A DNA stretch of 64,000 nucleotides, from assembly GCF_003149025.1 (NCBI RefSeq), contig NZ_QGDV01000006.1, forward strand, positions 106,189 to 170,188, in the 5' to 3' direction. The notes under the pieces are model-generated. The model was given only the letters and a program-made list of their open reading frames with translations. It did no database searches and had not been told where the DNA came from. Positions 55,600 to 63,986 of this stretch are shown here, in pieces (position 1 is the first letter of the stretch; each line of letters starts with the position of its first letter). Source of the stretch: Rathayibacter iranicus NCPPB 2253 = VKM Ac-1602. GTDB lineage: Bacteria > Actinomycetota > Actinomycetes > Actinomycetales > Microbacteriaceae. Made by a program: the position numbers and the translations under genes.

Positions 55600-56896
55600 A
55601 GCCGCACGGGGTTTCACCGAAGGACTGCAAGATGACGTCGACTGGTTTGGAGATCTCACACGTCGACGCAGCACCGGCCCCGTCTCGCCCCATCACCGCA
55701 CGCTCAGCGCCGAGATGTCCCAGGAGACGCTCGCGGTGCAGGCCGGAACGTACGAGGATCCTGTCACGGGTGCAGTGGGAACGCCGATCTTCGCGACCAC
55801 GACGTTTGACCTCGGATCAGACAGCTACAGCGCGTTCTCCGACGGCGCGCTTCGAGACGTCCCGATCTATACGAGATACGGCAACCCGAGCCAATGGTCT
55901 GTGCAAGAGAAGATCGCATCCCTCGAAGGAGCGGAGAGTGGACTGATCACGTCGTCCGGAATGGCTGCCGTGGCCAGCACGGTCTTCGCTTTGACGAACG
56001 AAGGGGGACACATCATTTCGGCGTACGACGTGTACGGCGGGACCTACAACTTCCTCCGAGAGGATATATCCGGATCGGGGCGAGATGTGACCTTCATCGA
56101 TCCCCTGGACCTCGACGCCATTCAGGCGGCGATTCGACCAGAGACCCAGATGATCCTGCTGGAGACCCTGACCAACCCGCTACTGAAGATCCCGGATATT
56201 GAGGCCATAGGGGAACTTGCCAAACGCAGCAACATTCTTCTCGTCGTGGACAACACGTTCTTGACCCCAATCAATTGCCGACCACTTCGCGTCGGTGCCG
56301 ACATCGTCGTGCATAGCGCGACGAAGTACCTGAGCGGGCATAGCGATGTCACGGCGGGTGTTGTCGTCGGATCGAGGAAGTACCTGGACCGAATCTGGGC
56401 ACAGGCCCTGAGGTTTGGAGGCAGCGCGGAGGCGATGACGTGCTATCTCGTCGAAAGGGGGATGAAGACACTCGCGCTCCGCGTTGCGCAACAGAACCGA
56501 TCAGCCGGGGAGATCTCTAAGTACCTGAACACGCATCCGGCTGTGCTGGAGGTGGCTTATCCGACCCTCCATCCCGAGACGATTCCGCCGTTCCTACGCG
56601 AAGCACCAGGATTCGGCGGGGTGGTCAGCTTCCGTGCATCGGGTGGTGACCGGGCAGCTCTAGCCGTAATGAAAAGGCTGGAGATCCCTCGGACGGCCAC
56701 CAGCCTCGGAGGCGTCGAATCGCTGGTGAGTATGCCCACGAACACTTCGCACAGCTCTCTTACTAGCGGTCAGAAGCAGCTCGTAGGAATCCAACCTGGG
56801 TTAGTCCGACTGTCGATCGGAATTGAGGGGACGACCGACATCCTGCGGGACCTCGAGAAGGCTCTCGCCTCGGAGAAAGAGGAAACCGATGCGTAA
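55583..56896 (+). CDS. Cys/Met metabolism PLP enzyme (cystathionine gamma-synthase/lyase type)
   Basis: 437 aa from ATG 55583 with GGGAG upstream; the gene overlaps the previous one by 17 bp. Typical features are 'PIYTRYGNPSQWSVQEKIASLEGAES' (split), 'SSGMAAVAS' and PLP Lys248 in 'VVHSATKYLSGHSDV', then 'TSLGGVESLVSMP'. The family does gamma- or beta-replacement and elimination on sulfur amino acids. An extension of about 45 residues precedes the usual start of the fold. With the adjacent C-S lyase it points to sulfur transfer or gamma-substitution chemistry in the pathway. Confidence 0.87.
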   Translation: MSSNNRAARGFTEGLQDDVDWFGDLTRRRSTGPVSPHHRTLSAEMSQETLAVQAGTYEDPVTGAVGTPIFATTTFDLGSDSYSAFSDGALRDVPIYTRYGNPSQWSVQEKIASLEGAESGLITSSGMAAVASTVFALTNEGGHIISAYDVYGGTYNFLREDISGSGRDVTFIDPLDLDAIQAAIRPETQMILLETLTNPLLKIPDIEAIGELAKRSNILLVVDNTFLTPINCRPLRVGADIVVHSATKYLSGHSDVTAGVVVGSRKYLDRIWAQALRFGGSAEAMTCYLVERGMKTLALRVAQQNRSAGEISKYLNTHPAVLEVAYPTLHPETIPPFLREAPGFGGVVSFRASGGDRAALAVMKRLEIPRTATSLGGVESLVSMPTNTSHSSLTSGQKQLVGIQPGLVRLSIGIEGTTDILRDLEKALASEKEETDA

Positions 56897-57962
56897 CGGC
56901 TTCAATACCGCGGGATTCAGTGAAGTGGTCCATGAGATCACGAACGATTCGAAAGAGGCGAAGTTCGTCTACGCAGTCAGAGGACGTCGCAGCAAATTGA
57001 CGGGGTTATCCGTCCACGTGCTGCCGGCCCTGCTGGGTACGGTCAAGTCACCTCGGCGATTCAACTTTTCACTGAGAGAGAGCTGGGCGGAGGTGCCGCT
57101 CGGAGAAGTCCACTTGCCCACCCCACAGGACCTGTTCCTCACCGGCATCGGATCCTGCATGATGACAACACTCGTCGGCGGTGCCAGCGCTCGCCACCTG
57201 GATTTGGAGGGTGCAGACGTGGTTCTAACCTTGTCCTCTCGCGATAGCACAACGTCAGGATTCGCCGAGGCCATCGTCTCGGCTCAATTCAATCTCACGA
57301 CGTCGTCCGACGACAGCCAGTGCCAGCAGCTCGTCGATCGCGTGGCCGAACAGAGTCCGAACTACGTGAGTGTGATCTCGGGAACCCCCGTTGACATCGT
57401 CACTGATCTACCGCCGCACGTTCGATCTCGCGTGGAGCACTGGGAACCGCTTGCAAATCCGATCTCGCACGTCGAGCCCGTCACTACATCCTGGATTAGC
57501 GGGCCGCAATGTCTCGTGATCACCGGCGGAAGGGATGAGGGTACGTCATTGCGCGCGGACGCGCCGAAGCAGCTGACGGGTGTTGACTGGGGTCCGAATC
57601 CGCAGGAGTACCTGTTAGCCGGCCTCGCAGCAGAGATGGCGGGATTGCTCTTCACGAACTCGGTCGGCACACCGATTGAGGGACAGGCATGGGACGTTGT
57701 GTCGACTGGGGTCGAGGACGTCAGGGGGTTCTTGGGCGTAGGTTCAGGCGTCACCGTGGGACTGCAGGATGTCGACTGCCGCATCATTGCGCCGCGAGGG
57801 TCGGACGAGCTCATTGCCGAGATCATCAGCCAAGCCATCCGGAACTCGGAACTCGCAGCTCTGCTTGTGATTCCCGTCCCTATAGAACTCTCCTGGCGAA
57901 AGACGATGGATCAGGATAGGTCAAATAATAGGCTCGTGCTCCGGCCGGGGATCGGCGAATGA
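56889..57962 (+). CDS. Tandem OsmC-like protein
   Basis: 357 aa from ATG 56889, overlapping the previous stop by 8 bp. Residues about 30-175 form one OsmC/Ohr domain with the peroxidatic-type Cys90 in 'LTGIGSCMMTTLVGG'. Residues about 200-345 form a second, with the matching segment 'LLAGLAAEMAGLLFTNS' lacking Cys. OsmC proteins reduce organic hydroperoxides or bind small thiols. A duplicated form with only one reactive Cys inside a biosynthetic operon is unusual; it may be an enzyme or a carrier for a sulfur intermediate. The stop overlaps the next ATG. Confidence 0.78.
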   Translation: MRNGFNTAGFSEVVHEITNDSKEAKFVYAVRGRRSKLTGLSVHVLPALLGTVKSPRRFNFSLRESWAEVPLGEVHLPTPQDLFLTGIGSCMMTTLVGGASARHLDLEGADVVLTLSSRDSTTSGFAEAIVSAQFNLTTSSDDSQCQQLVDRVAEQSPNYVSVISGTPVDIVTDLPPHVRSRVEHWEPLANPISHVEPVTTSWISGPQCLVITGGRDEGTSLRADAPKQLTGVDWGPNPQEYLLAGLAAEMAGLLFTNSVGTPIEGQAWDVVSTGVEDVRGFLGVGSGVTVGLQDVDCRIIAPRGSDELIAEIISQAIRNSELAALLVIPVPIELSWRKTMDQDRSNNRLVLRPGIGE

Positions 57963-59305
57963 CACAGCCGATATCGCGGTCCGGAAAGCGGTCCGACGTC
58001 CAGTACCCATCGGCCGAAGGCCTAATCGTGGCCGTCGGGGCTGGCCCATCGAACTTGAGCCTTGCTGCTCTGGCGGTGTCGATGTTCGAGCCTCGCGTCC
58101 GCGTTCTCGAATCACGATCCTCAGCAGCATGGCATCCCGGCTTACTGCTTCCTCGTTCGCGTCTCCAAGGGAGTTTCCTGCGCGACCTCGTGACACCGGT
58201 GGACCCCAGGAGCGAGTACTCGTTCATCAACTACCTGCATGTGATGAAAAGGCTCAATGGGTTCCTCACAGCTCACCGGGACAGTTCGCTCCGTGTGGAC
58301 TTCAGCGGATACTTCGAATGGGTCGCACAGCAAGTACACACATCGTTCTCCGAGGAAGTTGTCGACATCGCGTTCGACGGCGACAGTTTCATCATTGAAT
58401 CCGCTCATCAAACCCTGCGTGCCAAGAACATCGTCTCGGGGTCAGGGGCAATCCGTTTTGTACCGAACGATAAATGGCTCACCATCAAGAACGTCTGGCA
58501 CGCGAGCGAGCACCTATCGATGCCGCGTCAAACCAGTGGCAACAGGGTGGCGATCGTCGGCGGAGGGCAAAGCGCCGCGGAACTCTTCCTGCATCTTGTC
58601 GACACGCCAGAAGAACGTCCACGGGAGTTGATCTGGCTGACCGGCCGCGGTGGACTCCTGCCACTGGACCAGAGCGCCTTTACCGACGAGTTCTTCCAAC
58701 CGTCCTACGGCATGTACTTTTCAGCTCTCCCCGCCGAACGGAAGCCAGAGATCGTGGCGCGACAGCATACTGCGATCTCCGGAATCAGCCGCGAAGTTCT
58801 TCAGGAACTCTATGCCAGAGTGTATGCGCTCGACGCGTTCGAGCCAACGCTGATGAATCAGGGAATTCTTGCTGGCTCGGAAGCAGTCGATCTAACGCCC
58901 GCGCCCGACGGCACAGTCGACGTCGTGATCCGCGAGGTTGACTGCGGACAGCTGTCGAGCACAAGAATGGACGCTGTCATCCTCGCGACGGGGTACAGAA
59001 AGAGCATTCCGCCCTATCTGTCATCGCTCATGCCAAAACTGGACTCTTCCGACGGTGCGCTGGTCGCTAACAGCATCGGTCGTGTCGGTTTCGACGGGCC
59101 CGCGTCGAACGGTCTCTACCTCCATTCGGGACCCAGCATGTCTGCAGGGGTCGGCGGCCAAACGCTCGGGCTCGTCTCATGGAGAAGCGCACGGATTCTG
59201 AATGACATTGCTGACGAACCCGTTTTCGATCTCTTGCCCGAGTGGTCAGCCCAAAGCCGAGGGACGACCACATTCGGCTCCCCAATCAATGATCATCGAA
59301 AGTGA
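57959..59305 (+). CDS. Lysine/ornithine N-monooxygenase-like flavoprotein (SidA/IucD/PvdA)
   Basis: 448 aa from ATG 57959 (ATGA overlap). FAD motif 'IVAVGAGPSNLSLAAL' near residue 22, 'ESRSSAAWHPGLLL' (the W-H-x-G block typical of the family), 'FLRDLVTPVDPRSEYSFINYL' (split), NADPH motif 'VAIVGGGQSAAELFLHL' and the C-terminal 'DAVILATGYR'. The family hydroxylates side-chain amines of Lys or Orn in siderophore pathways. Here no NIS or NRPS siderophore genes are present, so an N-hydroxylated amino acid or amine for a small peptide is likely. Confidence 0.9.
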   Translation: MTQPISRSGKRSDVQYPSAEGLIVAVGAGPSNLSLAALAVSMFEPRVRVLESRSSAAWHPGLLLPRSRLQGSFLRDLVTPVDPRSEYSFINYLHVMKRLNGFLTAHRDSSLRVDFSGYFEWVAQQVHTSFSEEVVDIAFDGDSFIIESAHQTLRAKNIVSGSGAIRFVPNDKWLTIKNVWHASEHLSMPRQTSGNRVAIVGGGQSAAELFLHLVDTPEERPRELIWLTGRGGLLPLDQSAFTDEFFQPSYGMYFSALPAERKPEIVARQHTAISGISREVLQELYARVYALDAFEPTLMNQGILAGSEAVDLTPAPDGTVDVVIREVDCGQLSSTRMDAVILATGYRKSIPPYLSSLMPKLDSSDGALVANSIGRVGFDGPASNGLYLHSGPSMSAGVGGQTLGLVSWRSARILNDIADEPVFDLLPEWSAQSRGTTTFGSPINDHRK

Positions 59306-59314
59306 TGTCCCAAA

Positions 59315-60574
59315 ATGAAACCTGTCCCCAAGTTTTCCCCTATGGCGCGCGGAGCAGGAATGGCCGATCCCTTTTGGGATGAAGCACTTGCCGCTAAAGT
59401 GCATGGTCTCGACCTCTCGCGGACGGGTTCACATGCCATGTTTACGATCAGTGGACGTGAACTCTCGAACATGTCATCTTACTCCTATCTCGGGCTGGAC
59501 GAGAACGCCGACATCATCGAAGCGGCGAAGACACAGATCGCTAAGTCCGGCGTGCTCAACAGTTCTCTTTCTCGAGTACGAGTTCGCCTCAAGACCCTGA
59601 GCGAAGCAGAAGACCGACTATCCTCCTTGTTTCGCGCAGATGTCGGGACGGTCACATCCTGCGCTGCCGGGGTCTGGGCAATGTTGCCGTTGATCGCTTC
59701 AGGCCTTTTGACGGACGATGTCCGTCCCATCGTCGTGTTCGACAGATTCGCCCATTTCTGTCTTCAGTCGATACGTGGCCTCTGCGCCGTCGAGACCGAA
59801 GTCCAAACAATCGGGCACAACGACATGGAACGACTCGAGGAAATTTGCAAGAGCAACAAGGTGGTCGTCTACGTGGGGGACAGTGTTTACAGTACCGGCG
59901 GAACGACTGCGCCAATGGAGAAGCTGATCGAGCTCCAAGACAAGTACGGGCTCTTCCTGTTTCTCGATGAGGCTCACTCCACGTCCGTCCTCGGTGCGAA
60001 GGGAAGAGGACTGGCACTTGACGCGATGGGGGAAATCAATCGACGAACGATCCTCGTCACATCGCTCAACAAGGGATTCGGGGCTAGTGGCGGGGCGATC
60101 GTCTTCGGCCCGACAGCTGATAAGAGCAGACGAGAACGCGCTCTCAGAAACGGTGGTCCGTTTATGTGGTCACAACGGATCAACACCGCGGGGCTCGGGG
60201 CGATCATCGCGTCATGCGCATTACATGAGAGCGCCGTGCTGCCGGCGCTACAAGACCAGCTAAGGGTCGCGCGAGAGGCGTTCGATACAAATTATCCGCT
60301 CCAGTCGGCCAACGCTGCAAGCCCCGTCCGCTTCATTCCCATCGGAGACGAGAAGCAGACCATTCGTCTGTCCAGGGCACTGATGAACCGGGGCTACTAC
60401 GTTGAACCGGATTTTTATCCCGTCGTCATGTGGGGGCACGCAGGTCTTCGTGTCCGACTTCGCGCGAACATGTCGGTCGCCGAGGTCTCCCGGTTCACTT
60501 CGACTCTCGAGCAAGTTGTGCCGTCCGTGTCGATCACCCCACCCAGCGAAAACTCGAATACGAGGAGGTCATAA
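59315..60574 (+). CDS. Alpha-oxoamine synthase family PLP enzyme (KBL/BioF-like)
   Basis: 419 aa from ATG 59315; no strong ribosome site, so a slightly later ATG is possible. 'SYSYLGLDENADIIEAA' corresponds to the N-Y-L-G motif, 'FLFLDEAHSTSVLGAKGRG' holds the PLP-contacting Asp and His, and the PLP Lys253 lies in 'TSLNKGFGASGG'. The family condenses an amino acid with an acyl-CoA or acyl-ACP with loss of CO2. In ketomemicin-type pathways an enzyme of this family forms the ketomethylene unit, which makes its pairing with the PGM1-like ligase suggestive. Confidence 0.88.
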   Translation: MKPVPKFSPMARGAGMADPFWDEALAAKVHGLDLSRTGSHAMFTISGRELSNMSSYSYLGLDENADIIEAAKTQIAKSGVLNSSLSRVRVRLKTLSEAEDRLSSLFRADVGTVTSCAAGVWAMLPLIASGLLTDDVRPIVVFDRFAHFCLQSIRGLCAVETEVQTIGHNDMERLEEICKSNKVVVYVGDSVYSTGGTTAPMEKLIELQDKYGLFLFLDEAHSTSVLGAKGRGLALDAMGEINRRTILVTSLNKGFGASGGAIVFGPTADKSRRERALRNGGPFMWSQRINTAGLGAIIASCALHESAVLPALQDQLRVAREAFDTNYPLQSANAASPVRFIPIGDEKQTIRLSRALMNRGYYVEPDFYPVVMWGHAGLRVRLRANMSVAEVSRFTSTLEQVVPSVSITPPSENSNTRRS

Positions 60575-60577
60575 ACC

Positions 60578-60991
60578 GTGAAACCCATCGTTCAGACGGA
60601 ATTGGAGTGGCATGAAGGGTCGTGTCACTGTGGCAACGTCTTGTTCCGTGTCGCTATTACCCGACGCTTGCTCATCACCGTCTGCAACTGTGGAATCTGT
60701 CACCGTGCGGGGCATCAGGAACTTCTCGTCCCCGAGGAACGCTTCGAGCTACTGACCGACCGAATTTATCTCAAGGAATACCGGTTCGGCGATCGAAAAG
60801 CAGACCACACGTTCTGCGTCGTCTGCGGGATCATGCCCTTTTACCGCCCTCGATCGCACCCAGAGGGCTTCTTCAGCGTGAACGCGAGATGTCTGGATCT
60901 CGATTTCGCGGAAGATATTAAATGGGCGGACTTCGACGGACGGAACTGGCAGCAAAGCATCGACACCGGACTCCACAAAAGAACTGAATGA
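60578..60991 (+). CDS. GFA-family zinc protein
   Basis: 137 aa from GTG 60578 with GAGGAGG 9 bases upstream. It has the zinc-binding cysteines of the glutathione-dependent formaldehyde-activating (GFA) fold: 'SCHCGNVLF', 'CNCGICHRAG', 'FCVVCGIMPFYRPR'. The family binds zinc and thiol adducts. In this operon it may act on a thiol-containing or aldehyde intermediate. Confidence 0.88.
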   Translation: MKPIVQTELEWHEGSCHCGNVLFRVAITRRLLITVCNCGICHRAGHQELLVPEERFELLTDRIYLKEYRFGDRKADHTFCVVCGIMPFYRPRSHPEGFFSVNARCLDLDFAEDIKWADFDGRNWQQSIDTGLHKRTE

Positions 60992-61042
60992 AGTCCAGCT
61001 CCACCAGATCCATCACATTGTTGAAGTCCTCAGGAGGCAGAA

Positions 61043-62536
61043 GTGCAAAACGATACCGGAAAGTGTGCAACCTCGACCTTATGTGCCCTCGTGTTCATCC
61101 TGAACCTGGACATCACGATTGTGAACATCGCGCTTCCGCGTCTAGGACGAGTTCCCGATGCGACGAACGACAAGCTGCAGTGGGTGATCGCCGCATATGC
61201 TCTCTCGGCGGCGGTCGCCGTTATCCCCTCGGGTGCTCTGCTTGACAAGTACGGACCGCGGCGCGTCCTGTCTTGTGCGGCACTCCTCTTCGGGGTGTCC
61301 TCGCTTCTCGCAGCCCTGTCCCCGAGCGCAACAGCGCTCATCGTCGCCCGTGTAATCATGGGACTAGGGAGCGCGGCGATCCTCACCGGAAGCATCGCAA
61401 CACTCACCCTTTACTACCAAGGATCTAGAAGGCAGCGAGTCTTCGGAATATGGTCGGCGTGTGCTGCCATCGGTCTGTCGGTCGGACCTCTGGTGGGCGG
61501 CTGGCTGCTCAGCGTGGCGGATTGGGAGGTGATCTTTCTGATCAACGTTCCTTTCTGTGCTCTCGCCGTGATCTTCATCGCTCGTACCGTCCCCGCATCA
61601 AGCGAAGTGCACAAGAACAAGATCGACGTCTTGAGCATCTCTCTTCTCAGCCTGGTGCTTCTGTCGGGTGTAGCGGGCCTCATCGAGTTTGGGGCCGAGC
61701 GCGTCTTCTCCGCGCTGATCCTGACGGCCTGTTGTGTAGTTTCTGGTGGGCTATTCCTTACCCGCCAGAGAGGTAAGGGGCCGAGGTTACTTGATCCCGG
61801 AGTCCTAACGAGCGGAACGATGCTCGTTCCGCTCTTCGTCCTCATAGCTCTCTTCACGGTGATGGCGGTGCTGCTGTTCCTGCTGCCGTCGTCGTTCGAG
61901 CTCGCCTTGGGCCAAGATCCGTTCAGTGCTTCGCTGCACATCTTGGCTCTGCCGCTCAGCATTGCCGTCGCCGCAATCTTCGGGGGTCATTTCCTCCACA
62001 AACTCCCCGCATGGATGACGATGTGTTGGAGTCTGGGAACCACCGCAATCGGACTGATCATCTTAATGTTTCTCGACCCGGCAAGACCCTCCCTTATTGT
62101 CTTCGTTGGGCTCGTCTGCATTGGTATCGGCGTCGGTCTCGGACAGCCTGCCGCTCTCCAAACTGCCGTGAGCGCCTTCCCTCCCGCCCAGCGAGGGATT
62201 GGTTCCGGCTTCGTGAACTCTCTTCGGCTCGCGTCGAACGCCGGTGGTGCGGCAATCGCCGGAAGCATCGTGTCGCTTACCGTGTCGAGAGCAGATCCCT
62301 CGCTCAGCGCAAACAGTCTCATAGCGGGCGCATCGAGCTGTCGAAGCACTGATACAGCGGACGTCTTCGGCATGATGGATGATCTCTGCGTCGCATACGT
62401 TGACGGGCTACGGCTCACTCTCATGGTTGCATTCCTCTTGGTTATTGCAGCCGCGGTGGTGGTGATACTCCGAGAGTTCGTCATCCGAAGAGACGGCGCT
62501 CGCATGATGGACGCCCGTACGAAACTCAACAATTGA
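61043..62536 (+). CDS. MFS exporter, DHA2 (EmrB/QacA) family
   Basis: 497 aa from GTG 61043 behind AGGAGG. About 14 TM helices. The first TM carries 'LNLDITIVNIALPRLG', followed by 'WVIAAYALSAAVAVIPSGALLDKYGPRR' (split) and motif C 'CAAIGLSVGPLVGGWLL'. It is the probable exporter and self-protection pump for the product of the operon; 51 bp separate it from the GFA gene. Confidence 0.92.
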   Translation: MQNDTGKCATSTLCALVFILNLDITIVNIALPRLGRVPDATNDKLQWVIAAYALSAAVAVIPSGALLDKYGPRRVLSCAALLFGVSSLLAALSPSATALIVARVIMGLGSAAILTGSIATLTLYYQGSRRQRVFGIWSACAAIGLSVGPLVGGWLLSVADWEVIFLINVPFCALAVIFIARTVPASSEVHKNKIDVLSISLLSLVLLSGVAGLIEFGAERVFSALILTACCVVSGGLFLTRQRGKGPRLLDPGVLTSGTMLVPLFVLIALFTVMAVLLFLLPSSFELALGQDPFSASLHILALPLSIAVAAIFGGHFLHKLPAWMTMCWSLGTTAIGLIILMFLDPARPSLIVFVGLVCIGIGVGLGQPAALQTAVSAFPPAQRGIGSGFVNSLRLASNAGGAAIAGSIVSLTVSRADPSLSANSLIAGASSCRSTDTADVFGMMDDLCVAYVDGLRLTLMVAFLLVIAAAVVVILREFVIRRDGARMMDARTKLNN

Positions 62537-62542
62537 GGAAGA

Positions 62543-63139
62543 ATGTCCGAAGTGATTAGACGAACTTATTCGGAACGAGCGTCGGAATATATCTCCGCCC
62601 TTGGTTCAATAGACGACATGGACGACGCCGATATCGCGCTCATATCTAGATGGGGGCGAAGCGTAAGGGGTCCGATCGTCGACGCGGGATCCGGGCCAGG
62701 GCACTGGACCGAGCACCTTCGTACCCTTGGATCTGAGATTCGCGGAGTCGAGGTCGTTCCGGCATTCGTAGATTCTGCACGGCAAAGATTCCCGGACTCA
62801 GACTACGAAGTCGGCGACTTTCGAGCGTTACCCGTCGAGGCCGGTAATTTCGGCGGCGTGCTGTCCTGGTACTCGATCATCCATATGCAACCCGATCAGA
62901 CGGGTTCGACATTTGAGGAATTCGCGAGAGTGTTGAGACCAGGAGGCACGCTTTTGATCGGCGCGTTTTTAGGTGCTCAGAGTGTGCAATTCGACCATGC
63001 GATTACTACAGCATATTTCTGGTCGGAAAGCGGACTGTCGAGCGCACTCGAAGCTGTGGGCTTTCGCACGATCGAGGCGCATACACGCTCCATCGTCGGG
63101 AGCCGGCGCCATCTCGCCATAGTTGCCGAACGACCATGA
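62543..63139 (+). CDS. Class I SAM-dependent methyltransferase
   Basis: 198 aa from ATG 62543 with GAGGAAG 5-6 bases upstream. Motif I is 'IVDAGSGPGHWTEHL' near residue 47, followed by 'VEVVPAF' and 'YEVGDFRALP', then 'LRPGGTLLIGAFLG'. This is the small Methyltransf_11/25 form. It is the last gene of the operon and presumably N- or O-methylates the product. Reduced G+C near its start. Confidence 0.88.
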   Translation: MSEVIRRTYSERASEYISALGSIDDMDDADIALISRWGRSVRGPIVDAGSGPGHWTEHLRTLGSEIRGVEVVPAFVDSARQRFPDSDYEVGDFRALPVEAGNFGGVLSWYSIIHMQPDQTGSTFEEFARVLRPGGTLLIGAFLGAQSVQFDHAITTAYFWSESGLSSALEAVGFRTIEAHTRSIVGSRRHLAIVAERP

Positions 63140-63182
63140 CAAGCGACGCCCGGCAGTATGCGCACGAAGACCCCGGGCCAGC

Positions 63183-63217
63183 CTCAAGGACCCGCGGTCT
63201 CAACAGAGGTCCTTGAG
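63183..63217. terminator. 10-bp perfect hairpin between convergent genes
   Basis: CTCAAGGACC at 63183-63192 pairs with GGTCCTTGAG at 63208-63217, after the methyltransferase stop and overlapping the last codons of the TetR gene. It is a likely bidirectional terminator. Confidence 0.65.
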
Positions 63218-63781
63218 AACAGAAGCAACGGTCTGTCCCGCCAAGCGATCGTCGATCAGCAAATCCGTCGGCAAGAGAACACGAGCGAGGAGGGGTCCGA
63301 AGAGCAGATCGCAGATGTACTCAGAGTCGACCTCGTCGCATGTAATCTCGCCCCGTTCTCGAGCGCGCATCAGCATGAGCCGGACGTTCTCCCGACGCGG
63401 GCGGATCATCTTCTCAAAGTAGAGCTGACGAACTTCGGTATCCGTGCGAATCACCTCGAACAAGCCGGGCAGGTTCTTCTGGACGAGAGCGGTGGTCATC
63501 ATCGCCACATCGCTGCGCTGCAGCTCCAAAAGATCGGACTCCAGGTTGCCGGTGTCGATCTCCTCCTGGCCGCCGATCCGTGCGAGCAACACTTCTAGCG
63601 CCAGGATCGACACACTCTTGTACCTGCGGTAGACGGTCTGCCTTGTTGTCCCGACTTCGTTGACGATCCCGTCCACGATCAGCTTGTTGAACCCGCCGGA
63701 CTCCATTCGCCTCTCAGACGTACGCACCAGCGCACGGCTGATCAATGCGTCGCGAGGCCTGCCCGCCTGTTTGGTGCTCAC
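63200..63781 (-). CDS. TetR-family transcriptional regulator
   Basis: 193 aa. The N-terminal helix-turn-helix is 'IVDGIVNEVGTTRQTVYRRYKSV' (split), near residues 32-55, with 'RRYKS' as the recognition-helix end. A helical ligand-binding domain follows. It faces the methyltransferase and diverges from the next gene at the right edge, so it may control the upstream operon, itself, or the neighbour. No operator was fixed. Confidence 0.9.
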   Translation of the reverse strand: MSTKQAGRPRDALISRALVRTSERRMESGGFNKLIVDGIVNEVGTTRQTVYRRYKSVSILALEVLLARIGGQEEIDTGNLESDLLELQRSDVAMMTTALVQKNLPGLFEVIRTDTEVRQLYFEKMIRPRRENVRLMLMRARERGEITCDEVDSEYICDLLFGPLLARVLLPTDLLIDDRLAGQTVASVLKDLC

Positions 63782-63986
63782 TTCTGGGACACCACCAGTC
63801 GATATCGTGCAATCTCATTGTGTTATCGAGCTCTGCTGCAGTCGATGACCCTTCCCACCGGGATTGCATACACGGAGGGTTATTCAGGCGCCATGTTGAG
63901 CGATGTCGGCGCGCCTCACGAGGGCGGCCGCTCTTTCTTGTAAGAATTTAGTTACCAGACTGAATTCACAGAAAGAACGGCCGCGC
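63782..63986. promoter_or_regulatory. TetR upstream region with an inverted repeat
   Basis: About 205 bp, comparatively A/T-rich. GCGGCCGCTCTTTCTTG at 63924-63940 and CAGAAAGAACGGCCGC at 63969-63984 form an imperfect inverted repeat of about 16 bp with a 28-base spacer rich in A/T. The right arm abuts the ATG at 63987. It could be an operator, a translational hairpin or the end of a mobile element. Confidence 0.5.
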
